The notes beneath the pieces are model-generated. The model had not been told where the DNA came from. It saw only the letters and a program-made list of their open reading frames with translations, and searched no databases. A program made the translations under genes and the position numbers. This document shows, piece after piece, positions 38,551 to 48,530 of a stretch of 64,000 bases of DNA; position 1 is the stretch's first letter, and each line of letters starts with the position of its first letter. The stretch lies in contig JACBWW010000007.1 in the NCBI GenBank assembly GCA_020086605.1, forward strand, positions 26,947,949 to 27,011,948, given 5' to 3'. Origin of the DNA: Lanius collurio. Lineage: Eukaryota > Chordata > Aves > Passeriformes > Laniidae.

Positions 38551-41500
38551 CCCAGTGAGATGGGAAAGAAAATCAGAAAAAAAAATAATACTATTTGGAA
38601 AAAATAAAGGAAAAAAGAGAGAACTTAAACCCTGGTGCACAATACAATTGCTCACCACCCACTGACTTGTGCCCAGCCCATCCCTGAGTAGCAATCAGTG
38701 TTTTCTGGATAACACCTTAAAAAGAAATCTTGAAAGCTGCTACCAAGATGGACTGAAAAACAGTCTCTTTCACCCATGGACAGGAAAATCTGGAGCCTTC
38801 CTTTGCTGAATGTAGAGACTGAGCAGAGCCAATTACCTGCAGTGACAAATAGTGTTACAGCAAGTCCTTGGGCAGAATAAATATAAAATCCTCCAAGTCA
38901 GCTACGACACATTTCAGGCATATTTAATCATTGAAGCTGAATATCCCCAGCTGTGTTAAAGTCTTAAGCTGTTGAGCTTCTGTTTGCAAACTACTAACAA
39001 AAAGTAAGCTAAAATAGTCTTGCTGTGCCTGCTCTTGCCTAGCATTGCTGAGGAAAATGAAACTTAAAGCCCAGATCATTTCATGTTTCTTGGAAAAACA
39101 CCCAAGTCCTTCAAATTGGTGATGTGTTCCAGTACCTTCCTGCTAGAGTAGATTTTTTGTTTAGCAGTGTCTACGGATATGAATCCTTAAATAGGCACAA
39201 GTGAGCTGCTACTTTATTGTATTACAGATTCTTTTGACCTTACTCTGCTGGGCCATTGATGTGGCCATGTTGAACAGACCACCTCTGTGCTCAGGGAATG
39301 GTTTTGGCCCTGCATTTCTTTAAGGACAGAGATCTATTTTCCTTTCTCTTGCTTGCAACAGCAGTTTCTAGGCAGTATTGACTTAAAATCCTCTATTTTT
39401 ATATGACTAACTATAGCAGCTAATCATTTGTAAAGCTAAACAGCTGAGATTATTGTGAGAACTTGAAGTCCAATATCCATTTTTTTAACTGAACTTAAGC
39501 ATATCCATGCCTGAAGACAAAAGCCTCACAGGGTGTAAGAGGGGAATCAACAGGACCAACTAATAGACAAATCTGTGATTTAAGGCTAATGGGGAGAATT
39601 ATAAATCTCCCTGAGCTTTTGTGTTATTTCAGTGTGAAGAGTTTTTGGGGGAGAGCTGTTACCCCCTCTTTCACCCTCCTCGGTGGGCACTGGTCTGTGC
39701 ACACCCTGTGGCAGCGTCTTTCCACCTGTCACAGGCAGGGAGGAGGCAGGTGATCCTCTGCCAGGGAAGATGGGTACTTTTTCTTGATAGGTGGCTTTTT
39801 AGCAAGGTCACCTGGTGCTGTGAGGTCCAAGTGTAACAATTGAGGGAATCTGGATGGCAACCCAAGTCTGCTGGAGCTGTGCTGAAGCAGAGTGGCTCCT
39901 GGTGAGGAGAATAAGGAGGAAGAGAAGGAGGAGAGGATTCAGGCCTGAGCCCTCCTTGCAGGCAGTGGTGGCTTCCTGTCTTGCAGGGGCACAGCAGAGA
40001 TGCCCAGCTGCAGAACTCCCTGTCCCTCGTGCTCTAGTGGGGGTCCAGTCACTGCTGAAGCAAGAGCCGTGTGAGGAGAAGTTTGATCCAGCAGAGCAGT
40101 GGGTTTTTCTTTTCCAGCCATGGTTCCCTGAAGCCCCAACAGCAAGTGACGTTGGCTCCTGTGTTGTGTGAAGAACTATTGCTATGATAATATAGATATA
40201 TGTGTATAGATAATTACCATAACCTTTCTTTATTAATCTCTGATTAAAATCCTAAGTAATTTATATGCAAATTAATTTCTTTGCTTATGATCCTGACAAA
40301 CGGCCAAGCTAGCCCTTGGCATGGCAGAGCTGGCTATTGTCCTTGGCAACCATGCTGCCCTTGGGCCATCTATACCCCCAATTATGTTGCTGAAAACTCC
40401 TCAGCTGCATCCTAAACTCTCACAAGATGCAAAACAAACCCATGCCAGTAAGTGGTAGGAGGGACCCAACAGCTCCCTGGCTGGGAGAGCTGGGTGAAAC
40501 TTCTCCCTTTTCCTCTTGACCCAAAAAACCCATGCATTGTCATCACAATCTCTGAGGGGCTGCAGACCAGGCCATGCGTGCTGGATGGTTTGTGAAGGAT
40601 GCTCTTTGCACAGCAACAAGAGAGGAAGTTGGGGGCAATTTTCTTTTTCTTACAAACTTCTGTGGGGTAAGTTTACACTTTGGCAATTTTCTCAGCCATG
40701 AAAGTGAGTGGGTAGCCCAGATCTTTTGCAGCTGTGTGCAAAGATAGGGAAAAATACGCAGCCAGAGCCTCATGAAGGCAAAATAAATTCTTTGTTAATT
40801 TTTTCATATTTGTGGTTAATGAGTTTAAGGTAAGATATTGATTAGATGGATTTTGTTTTGATAGCTGATGACACTAAGACGCATCTATATTTTTCAGAGT
40901 TAAAAAAGGTTTTGAGTGGCAGATTATATCTTTCCAAGCCCTTGCTGGTGACAGCTGGAGAGACTTGATTCTAGAGGCTGAAGCAAGCCTGTGATGGTTG
41001 TTGCCATTTTTCTGCAATGCCTGGAGATTATCAAAAGGCATTAATTCCTATTGTCTGTAAGGGAGACTACACCATCCCTATATATCTCAACAAGAGAGTG
41101 ATGAACCACTGGTTTCCGGCCAAAAAGCACTTGAAAACTGCAGAGGCCACATCCTGTGCAGTGCTCTCCTGCAGGGGTGCAGTGGCAGGGCCAGTATAAA
41201 GGACCTTGGTGCTTGGATGGTGGTGTGAACACCAGATCTGAGAACTGTTTTACATTGCAGGTAGCAGTTTGTAATGGACTCACTCCTAATTAGAGTCCCA
41301 TGGGATAGGCATAGGGAGGCACTGTGCTCCTGAGGGCAGCAGGGCCCGTGAAGGACCCTTTCCCACAGGTCCAAGCTGCGAATCCTTTGGTTCCTTGAGG
41401 GGACTGAACCACCTTATGGATGGGAGTGGGGCATCTGTGGTTGTGCTGGGCAGAGATTGCAAAGCCCTTTCTTCAGTGGGGCATTGTCATGATATCTCCA

Positions 41501-43283
41501 TCACCTGAATGTCTGGTTTCATGCCACGAGTTGGACTGGATTTCTGAGATGTCCATGTCTACAAAATTGGATCCAGCCCTCATGGAATGCTGGGAAGCTG
41601 TGGGAAACCAAGGGAGGAGCATGGCCCTGCATCATGGGAGCCAACATGGCTTTTGCCTGGTGGTCAATAGCTGCAAAAGCTGCTCTTCATAAGTGTGGTG
41701 CTCCTTCAGCCTTAAGTTGACATGTCAGTGGCTGAGGATACAACATCAACTTAAACAAGCTTGCTGGGTTGTATCAGAGCCTAAAAATGGAAGATTCATT
41801 AGCTTTTAAGAGCACAGCTCACTAATGGAAGTGCACTGGAGCTCATGGCTGTGCTTGGGATAATAATTTTTCCATCAAAATAAGAGTTTATCATTCTCTC
41901 TGAGGCCAAACAGAATTGGGCCTTGACTATAGAAGCTTCAGGCATGGAAAAAATTACTTGTCTGTTTTTCCAAGGCCTGTCAGTAGCTCTAACAAAAGAT
42001 GTTTCACTTCCCACAAACTTCAAGACATTACAGCTAGAGTAATAATCCTATTAAGGGCTTGCTTGTTTTGCTATTTAGCGTAATGACTTTTTTAAAAAAG
42101 GAAAACTTTCCTGCATTTTAAGATGAAAACATAATGGTAGGAAGTAGCAACCAGAAACATAGACTTCACCAAATCACACTGCAAAATCCCACATTAAATC
42201 TTGTAGTACATGGGCTTGGCTATTCAGAAATTCTTTCATATACTGGAGTGTTCTCTGTGAAAACCCCCTGCTGGGCTCTTAAAAGCAAATCTACAGAATT
42301 TCTGAGTGTTTGGACTTGCTCCAAACTGTGCTATTGAGATAAAAATGATTGAAAAAATAAAACCACTACTATTTTATCTTATGCTGATAATATGATCTAA
42401 TCTGATTGCTGTTTTTTACCACTGACTACATAAAGTGAACTAGACTGCCTAAAAAGGACATGAAAATCATTGGAAACAACTGTAGCAGGTAGTCCTTAAG
42501 GAAATAATGTCTTAAATCCCTAGGCACTTCCCTGGGAAGGAAACACAGTGGTACCTTGTGAGGGCTGGGCTGGTGAATAGAAACATCCTTTTGTTTTCCT
42601 TTTTTTTCCCCTCCACATGGGCACTGAACTGGGAAGTTCCTGCTTATAACTGCAACACTAAACTTGAGAGCATCTTGGGAAGACTGTTTTCAGAGTTGTG
42701 CTGCTTGATTTCTCATCCATTACCAAGGTCAGAGCTGTTCCTGGGAGCTACAAGGCAGCTTTGGAGTCACATTGAATAAATATTTCAAAAATGTTTTACA
42801 TGGAAATATATGATAAAAATCTGCCTTCCCTTCTAAGATGTTTGCCAGTGTAGTAAACACTTTCCACTGTCACAGGAAAGCCCAGCAAGCACACACATTT
42901 CAGTGCATATAGTTTGTCAAAGTCTAATGAACTCTTTAGTGGAAGTTCTCTGTGGCTTTGTGGGGATTAGGCTAGCAACCACATTTGTGCTTCAAGCTGA
43001 AATGAATCAGTCTCTTCAGGCAACCTGACTTCCAGAGTGTTTTCCTGTCAAAATCTTTCTCAAAAGTAATTTGTTATCTGTTGTCTTCTTTCCATTCACC
43101 CCCCTCTCCCATGTGCATATGAGTGCCTTTGGTACAGCTATCCAGGTCTTTCTGGCATTTCACAAAGTTGAGAAGCAGGAGACCACCTGGCAGGAAAAAT
43201 ATTTTCTATTGGGACCTCTCCTCTCCACTGGACAAGCACCCTTCTGGTCACTTCTGGTCTGCACTGCTCTATCACCCTCCCCA
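38551..43283. other. Gene-free unique sequence
   Basis: No gene or dispersed repeat recognised. The part from 39.62 to 40.17 kb is GC-richer, with overlapping frames on both strands, one 105 codons with an Arg-rich patch from a GGA/AGG-rich stretch. It changes abruptly to an AT-rich stretch (about 40185-40290), which contains the exact POU octamer ATGCAAAT (40265-40272) abutting TAATTT. The part from 41.0 to 41.7 kb also carries random-looking frames. Confidence 0.5.
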
Positions 43284-43326
43284 GGAAAAAAAAAAAAAAA
43301 GGCGGGGGGGGAGGCAAAAAAAAGAG
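43284..43326. repeat. Polypurine tract
   Basis: A run of 15 A (43286-43300) is followed by a G-rich stretch broken by one C, then a run of A and AGAGG. The tract is almost entirely purine on one strand and could adopt triplex-like or other unusual structure. It appears to be simple sequence, with no adjacent retroelement body recognised. Confidence 0.8.
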
Positions 43327-43867
43327 GTTATTTTCCTTAAAAAGAAAAAACAGTTGTCCTTTATGTGAAAGGAAGAAACTCAACCACAAAGAACACACTT
43401 TGTAGAAATTACTGATTTTCCTCAGCAGTAGGGAGATACATTTTCCCTCAAAATTTTGGAAGTAAACTCAGACAGTCTGTGTAGGCAGAGATAAATCTTC
43501 CACCTGCTTCTAATCCACTTGACAGCACCCACAGTGCAGCTTCACATGCAGCACACCCCCCCTTGCCTTGTTTGCTTGAAACTTAGTCCCTGTGTGGGTG
43601 CACTTGCTGAAACTCTCCTAATGTTGTCAACATTCATGTTTCTCTGGTTGTCCTGTCTGTCACCAGAGCTGCACTGGTGCTAGGCAGAAAGACAGCACCT
43701 TCAACTAAAGCTTCTATGTGCAGCATCTTCCTCATGTAGGACAGGTCTGAGATGGGTTAGGAATTTTTTATTACTATGTTTTACTATCTGTGTCACTGTT
43801 ATAAGGTGTTTTGAATTATGACAGTGTGCCTCAGCCAAACCATCTGTAGTTATCCCTATTGGAGCCC
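43327..43867. other. Gene-free stretch
   Basis: Unique sequence in which I recognise neither gene nor repeat. Confidence 0.6.
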
Positions 43868-44317
43868 TCAAGAGTGAAACCAGGCTGGAATTACCCTCAC
43901 CAGCTTCACCTGGCCATCCACCTTCAGCTGCAGCAGATCAGCTCCTGGAGGTTTTTTCAGCCCAGTCAGCAGAAGAAGAAGAGAAGAGAGAGGTAGGATT
44001 GGCTTGTATCTGTTCCTTGTCCTTTTTGTCTGGTTGTTTGGGTTTCCTGGACTAACTTGGCTGCTGATCACTGGATGGGTTCTGTTGCTGCCATCATCTT
44101 GTCTCTGCTTGCCTGGATCTGTAGTATCAAGGACTGAAAGGTAAACTGTGCTGAATTGGGAAAGGAGAACCTGAAAAACTAAGTACCGAGACAGCAAGGA
44201 AGAGATAAAGAGGACTGTGCCGTACAGGACTAAAACCAATCCTATTTCCTGAAAAGTGTGTGCAGAGCTCTTGGACAAAGTAGAGGGACTAATAAAGCAA
44301 GGTGTAATCTCATGCAC
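43868..44317 (-). other. Unrecognised 149-codon open frame, probably not coding
   Basis: The longest gap-free frame of the window. It shows a hydrophobic patch at about residues 27-58 (IGLVLVLYGTVLF) and a basic patch with NQTKRTRNRYK near residue 95, but no family motif I know. On the opposite strand a perfect AATAAA hexamer lies at 44291-44296, and AGAGAG|GTAGGA resembles a donor at about 43990. A plus-strand non-coding transcript is therefore as plausible as a minus-strand protein. Chance remains the simplest explanation. Confidence 0.15.
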
Positions 44318-44350
44318 AGCAGTTGCAAAATGTATATATGTTGTATTATG

Positions 44351-44605
44351 GATAAGTTGGTAAAATGTATAAGTACTGTGTTAGGTAGAATTACTGTGTT
44401 AAGTAAGTGAAAAGTATAAGTAAGTAAAATGTGTGTGTACCGTGTTAGGAGAAAATAGAGTAAGATGTATAAATAGTGAGTTATGTGTAAATAAGTGAAC
44501 TGTATAGGTTATGTGTAAGTATGTAAAGGTAGGTAAAATGTGTAAGTATAAGATAAGTAAGCTAAATACACAAAAGAGGTGATAAGTAGGTATTAAGTAA
44601 AAATT
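44351..44605. repeat. Degenerate tandem repeat rich in GTAAGT
   Basis: Related 25-base segments of the type TAAAATGTATAAGTACTGTG plus TTAGG recur at 44361, 44425, 44461 and 44534. Spacings are 64, 36 and 73, consistent with an eroded unit of about 32-37 bases. The strand is nearly C-free. It holds exact GTAAGT hexamers at 44403, 44420, 44515 and 44542 and roughly ten TAAGT cores, which match the 5' splice-donor consensus. It looks like an old minisatellite. The 83-codon minus-strand frame across it (rich in Leu, His, Thr, Tyr) is a by-product of the composition. Confidence 0.6.
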
Positions 44606-46384
44606 GGAAGATGTTTGAGTTCCTGCATGATGCTCAAAGAGGTGATGCATATTTTACAGTATTTTAAAGCTTCTGCATAATCATAATGACTCATTGTACA
44701 GAAGTGTGTGAGTTCTCGCATGTCATTCACCCTTATGATTTGTTTCTTTGGGCAGAAACATGTGGTAAGGAGTTGCATTGCAGATGAGGGGCTGAGGTAT
44801 TGAGTGAATGTTCTCCAGATGTTTTATTTCCTCATGGAGGCAATGGGATATCATTGTTTTCACTTTCCATGACCGGTCTTGAGTAAATCCTGTGGTGTTA
44901 GCAGGAGGGGTGTGAATACACACATGCATCTATGATGCCAGGATGGGTGAGTAGGTGCTCCTGCAGAATTGTGATGCCAACAAACAACTGCTTTTAACTG
45001 ACTACACAGCAAGCTGCAGCTGCAGATGGCAGCAGGATGGAAAAGGGCAAGAACCAAAGTGGTGTTTGTGCCCCAACCTATCTCTTGACCATCCCTTCTC
45101 TGTGGTGGATCATAAGGTGTTTGTCTTTCCAAGGAGCAAAGTCTTCAAGTATCAAGTCATAATGCTCAAAGAGAAACAAGCAAACACTGTAGAGCTAAAT
45201 ACTCCTAGATACTCCACCATACTGTAAGAAGAAAAAGAGGTGTCAGAAAGTTTAATGACTGTATTTTCTGACATGTCTTTCACCCTGGTACTTGTTCATG
45301 TGTTTGCTCCTACCCCAATAACAGTGAAACAGCTTCTTCTGCATTTTCAGGACAAGCTACCTATCACAGAATAAGGCTGCAGAGTGACTGTGTAATCTTC
45401 ATATGCTCATGCCTTCAGAACCCAACAAGCCTGTTTCAAAGCTGTGCAGCAGCACCTATCACTGTGGAAGCAGCGGGATGCTGTGGCAGCCGTAGTCTCT
45501 CCCTCCTGCTCCACTTGAAAGGGATTTTAGGTGGGTAAGACTGAGGCACTTCTTATAGGGTTTCATTTGCTGTAGTGCGGGTCTCTCTGCTTCCCACCCT
45601 TGTCATTACAGCTCCCTCTGATCTGTGTGGTCTGACCCAAATCTCCAAACCACAGAACAAATTTTGGGACAGCACAAGTTCCTGGCTTTTCTGCATGTCT
45701 CCAGAAGCCCTTTTTTTGTGCACTTTTGTGGTTTGATTCAGTGCTGCACTCAAGCCTCACTGGTTGTACTTCTCATCAATGTAACCGCGTTTCCTGCTTC
45801 CCATTTCTTTATGCGCTCTCTAAGAGCAATCATCTCTTTTTATGAATGCTGATTAAGTCTTGCCCAAACTGGTCTGGAAAAGACTGCGGAGCAGAGGCAC
45901 CCTTGAATTAGTGGAGGACAAGAGACTGTGGAGTAAACTTTTAAAAAGTTGGAGAGCTTTTTCTTTGGCTGCCAGAGGGCTGGTGTCTGTCACCTTCTCA
46001 AAAAGCTGCACAAAACGTCGAAGTACTCAGCACACATACACGCTGAAGGCCCCTAGCTGTAATACATGCCACAGGAAATATTACACTCAAAATGCCATAA
46101 ATTTTCCAACTACTTTTGAAAGAATTGTGAGAGATGGTCCTGCCAGGCACATTTTGGAGTTTCTCACATGTGTCTCCACTCAGGCTGGTTGGGGGTTTTG
46201 TGCCCCTTAGGCACATACAGTTTCAGCTGGGCAGCTGGTGTGGTTCAGAGCACCTTGATGGCTTACCACAGATCCCTCCTCTGCCCAACAGCAGGATCAT
46301 CTTGTACCTAAGCTGTTCACAACAGATGTTTGCCTAAGCTCTTATTCAAAAACAAACAAAAAATGATAGAGATGTAACAGTTTC
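44606..46384. other. Gene-free unique sequence
   Basis: No recognised gene. Frames of 60-116 codons (for example 44955-45227 and 45860-46210 on plus) have no known domain. The part around 45.98-46.11 kb has a few CpGs and even composition and could be conserved, but this is untested. Confidence 0.5.
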
Positions 46385-46945
46385 CCCAGCCAATCTATCT
46401 AGTGCTTAATCATCCTTACTATTAGAACTTTTTTTATGTTCATCCTGAGTCTTTTCTTGCAGCTACCAAAGTCCATTATTTCCCATCCTCTCATCAAAAT
46501 TATTCCCCCATATTTGCAGATAACTTGGATGTATTTAAAGACTCTTATTATCTCCCTTCAGTCTTGTGTTTTCTAGACTAAACCATATAATTTCCTTCAG
46601 TCTTGCTTCATAAATTGTATTTTCTATATCTCTAATTGATTTTGCTACTTTGAAGAATTGTACTTAGGACATAGGGGTTTTTTTTGTCCTCTTAAAAAAA
46701 AAAAAAAGTGCTTAGAACTGAATGAAATACCCTAGGCAGGGCCTTGGCAGCGCTAAATTGACAAGAGGTATGGCAGACAGTTTTATAAATGGTGATCCTG
46801 ATGCTGTACCCCAGTACAAGGCTTTCAGTTTCTGCAGCAGCAGAACATTGTTGGTTTCTCATGCCACAGTTACCCCTAAAGATTTCTCTACTTCCTGGTG
46901 TTTTATATCAGTCCTGTCTTCACATATAACAACTTGTTATCTGAG
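46385..46945 (-). mobile_element. Old CR1 LINE, minus strand
   Basis: The plus strand reads as the reverse complement of the 3' region of the older tetrapod/turtle-like CR1 lineage. TGTATTTAAAGACTCTTATT and ATCTCCCTTCAGTCTTGTG correspond to 'tgtatttgaagactgttatcatgtccccctcagtcttctc'. TTTCTAGACTAAACCATATA corresponds to 'ctccagactaaaca'. ATTGATTTTGCTACTTTGAA corresponds to 'atttttgttgctcttctctgg'. TTAGAACTGAATGAAATACC corresponds to 'cccagaactggacacaatactcc'. ACATTGTTGGTTTCTCATG corresponds to the 'acattgttggctcatg' block further 5' in the element. An internal T8/A14 patch (46678-46707) interrupts it. It is more diverged than the avian CR1 copies elsewhere in the window, so probably much older. 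Confidence 0.82.
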
Positions 46946-47091
46946 TGACAGCAGGACAAATGGAGAATTTCGCATTAATGGCATTGCGCCTCATCTTTTT
47001 CTGGCTGCTGCAGACAAGCAAGATCCTTCAAAGTCTGTCCCTAATCCTCAGCTCAAATTCAAAGGTTTTGTGATTTGATAGGTGGTAGCTC

Positions 47092-47271
47092 CGTTCTCCC
47101 AGCACGAGGCAAAGTGGTTGCGGTACATCAACTTCTAAACCTCTTCTGCCGATAATCCGTTGTCTCGTTTCCATACGCTCCCCCATGCTGCTGCCTCTTG
47201 CCATGGGGGCTCGGCTCTTTGAAGCAAGAACCAGCCTTATGTTCTCTCTTTATACAGTGCCTGGCACGACG
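47092..47271. promoter_or_regulatory. CpG-dense block overlapping an ancient repeat
   Basis: Ten CpGs fall within 180 bases (first at 47092, last at 47270), for example GCCGATAATCCGTTG and GGCACGACGGC, against sparse CpG on both sides. The right part overlaps an ancient repeat tail. CpGs in an old methylated repeat normally decay fast, so their persistence suggests hypomethylation or purifying selection. That is an inference from composition alone. Confidence 0.35.
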
Positions 47272-47325
47272 GCATCTTGATCCATGATTAAGAATCCTAA
47301 ATATAAGGACAATAAAGATAATACT
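47196..47325 (+). mobile_element. Ancient amniote repeat, 3' tail
   Basis: GGGGGCTCGGCTCTTTGAAG, CAAGAACCAGCCTTATGTT, TTTATACAGTGCCTGGCACG, ACGGCATCTTGATCCATGAT, TCCTAAATATA and ACAATAAAGATAATA align in order with an old tail widespread in turtles and crocodilians ('gtaagctctttggggcagggaccg...tgtacagtgcctagcacaatggggtcctgatccatgactgg...cctaggcgctacggtaatacaaataataat'). I recall the pattern but not its family name with certainty. The upstream part of the element, if present, is not recognisable. Confidence 0.55.
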
Positions 47326-48414
47326 GTCTCTCTAACTGAGAAGATCCAGTTTGTGGCAAAATGGGAAAGGAGAGGAGTTTATGGGTGCATTAAACTTCCC
47401 CTTTGTAGATCTAAAAAATGTAATGGAAGGCAGCTTTTAAAATTGAACTGCTATTTCTTTAGGAAAATACTCTTTTGCTGAGAAGAATGGTACATTCCTC
47501 TCTGTAAAAAATTCACATTTTTACCTGCGGCATATTCATGAAAATTAAAACTTTGCTCCTTGTTGTAAATCTTTGTAAATTTCCATGAATTTGCCCCAGG
47601 TGAAGATGTGACATTTTTGCAGACAAGAATGCTCTAGTTTTGCTGAGAGAGGCAAGAAGGCCTTTCTGTTAAAAAATGGCAATAGCAACTTTCTGCTTAT
47701 GAAAAATATCTTTCCCTTTTACTGAAAAAAAAGGAAAATGGAGTTGAGCTGTGTTCTGTATTCCCCATCTTCTGATCTGATTTTACAACTAACCACTGTG
47801 CTCAAAGGCAGAGAGTGAAATTTAACCATGCACTGAATTTACAAATGCACTTCAGAAAAAAGATTCATTTTCTGTTGAGAACTGGCAACTTCGCAATTAA
47901 AGTGTCATCTTTTCTGGTACTAATGTTATAGAGTCAATGGTTATCATGAATTAACTATTGCAACTCTCATTCATTCAAAAACTTCCACTAAAATGGATGC
48001 AAGATACAAACAGGAAAGAATCTATCAAATAATGTAATTTCATAATTGAGAGGAAGAAAATGAAAGTCTAGTGCATTCTGTAAGCTTTTCTCTATTTCTA
48101 TAATTGATTATTCACTCTCCCTAACACGGTACAGTCACCTGAACCTTTATGTCCAAAGTTGCCAAAGGAGAAGGGGACATATGGGTCTGTTTGCATGGGA
48201 TTGTTCATCAGAGAGAACAAAGTGCTCCTTGCCAGCCCATTTTCTTGACTGAGCTGCCGATGGGAAAGAAGAATATAAGGGCACGATCATGGTAATGTGG
48301 TAAAGAAGAGGCTGCCACAGGATGCTCTGGGACATACTTTTCTGACTGTCTGGAGCAAGCTAGTTTATGGCCATTAATTAACATTTCATAATTGTGGGTG
48401 GGCTCTCAAGGCTT
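47326..48414. other. Gene-free stretch
   Basis: AT-rich unique sequence without gene or recognised repeat. The part at 47761-47850 contains TTCCCCATCTTCTGATCTG and AACTAACCACTGTGCTC, which faintly echo a minus-strand MIR, but the spacing is wrong and I do not call it. Confidence 0.55.
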
Positions 48415-48530
48415 TCATAGAATCCCAGGATAGTTTATTTGGAAGGCACCTTTAGAGGCCACCTAGTTCAACCCCAAGTTTCCATAGGGTTTAGCAAGTC
48501 TTTCTGACCCCTAAGAAGCAACACTTGTAA
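48415..48530 (-). mobile_element. CR1 LINE 3' terminus, minus strand
   Basis: TCATAGAATCCCAGGATAGT, TTGGAAGGCACCTTTAGAGG and CCACCTAGTTCAACCCCA match the reverse complement of the CR1 3' end ('catagaatcacagaatggtttgggttggaagggacctttaaagatcatctagtccaaccc'). Only the last 70-110 bases of the element survive. The element-proximal boundary is soft: sequence beyond about 48480 (including AGCAACACTTGTAATCTTG) is probably still CR1-derived but diverged. Confidence 0.88.

Noticed and set aside
38413..38694. Poly-Lys and poly-Phe proteins
   Set aside because: They are translations of the (TTTTTC)n microsatellite on the two strands.
47761..47850. Possible minus-strand MIR-like SINE
   Set aside because: Two short resemblances only, with wrong order and spacing.
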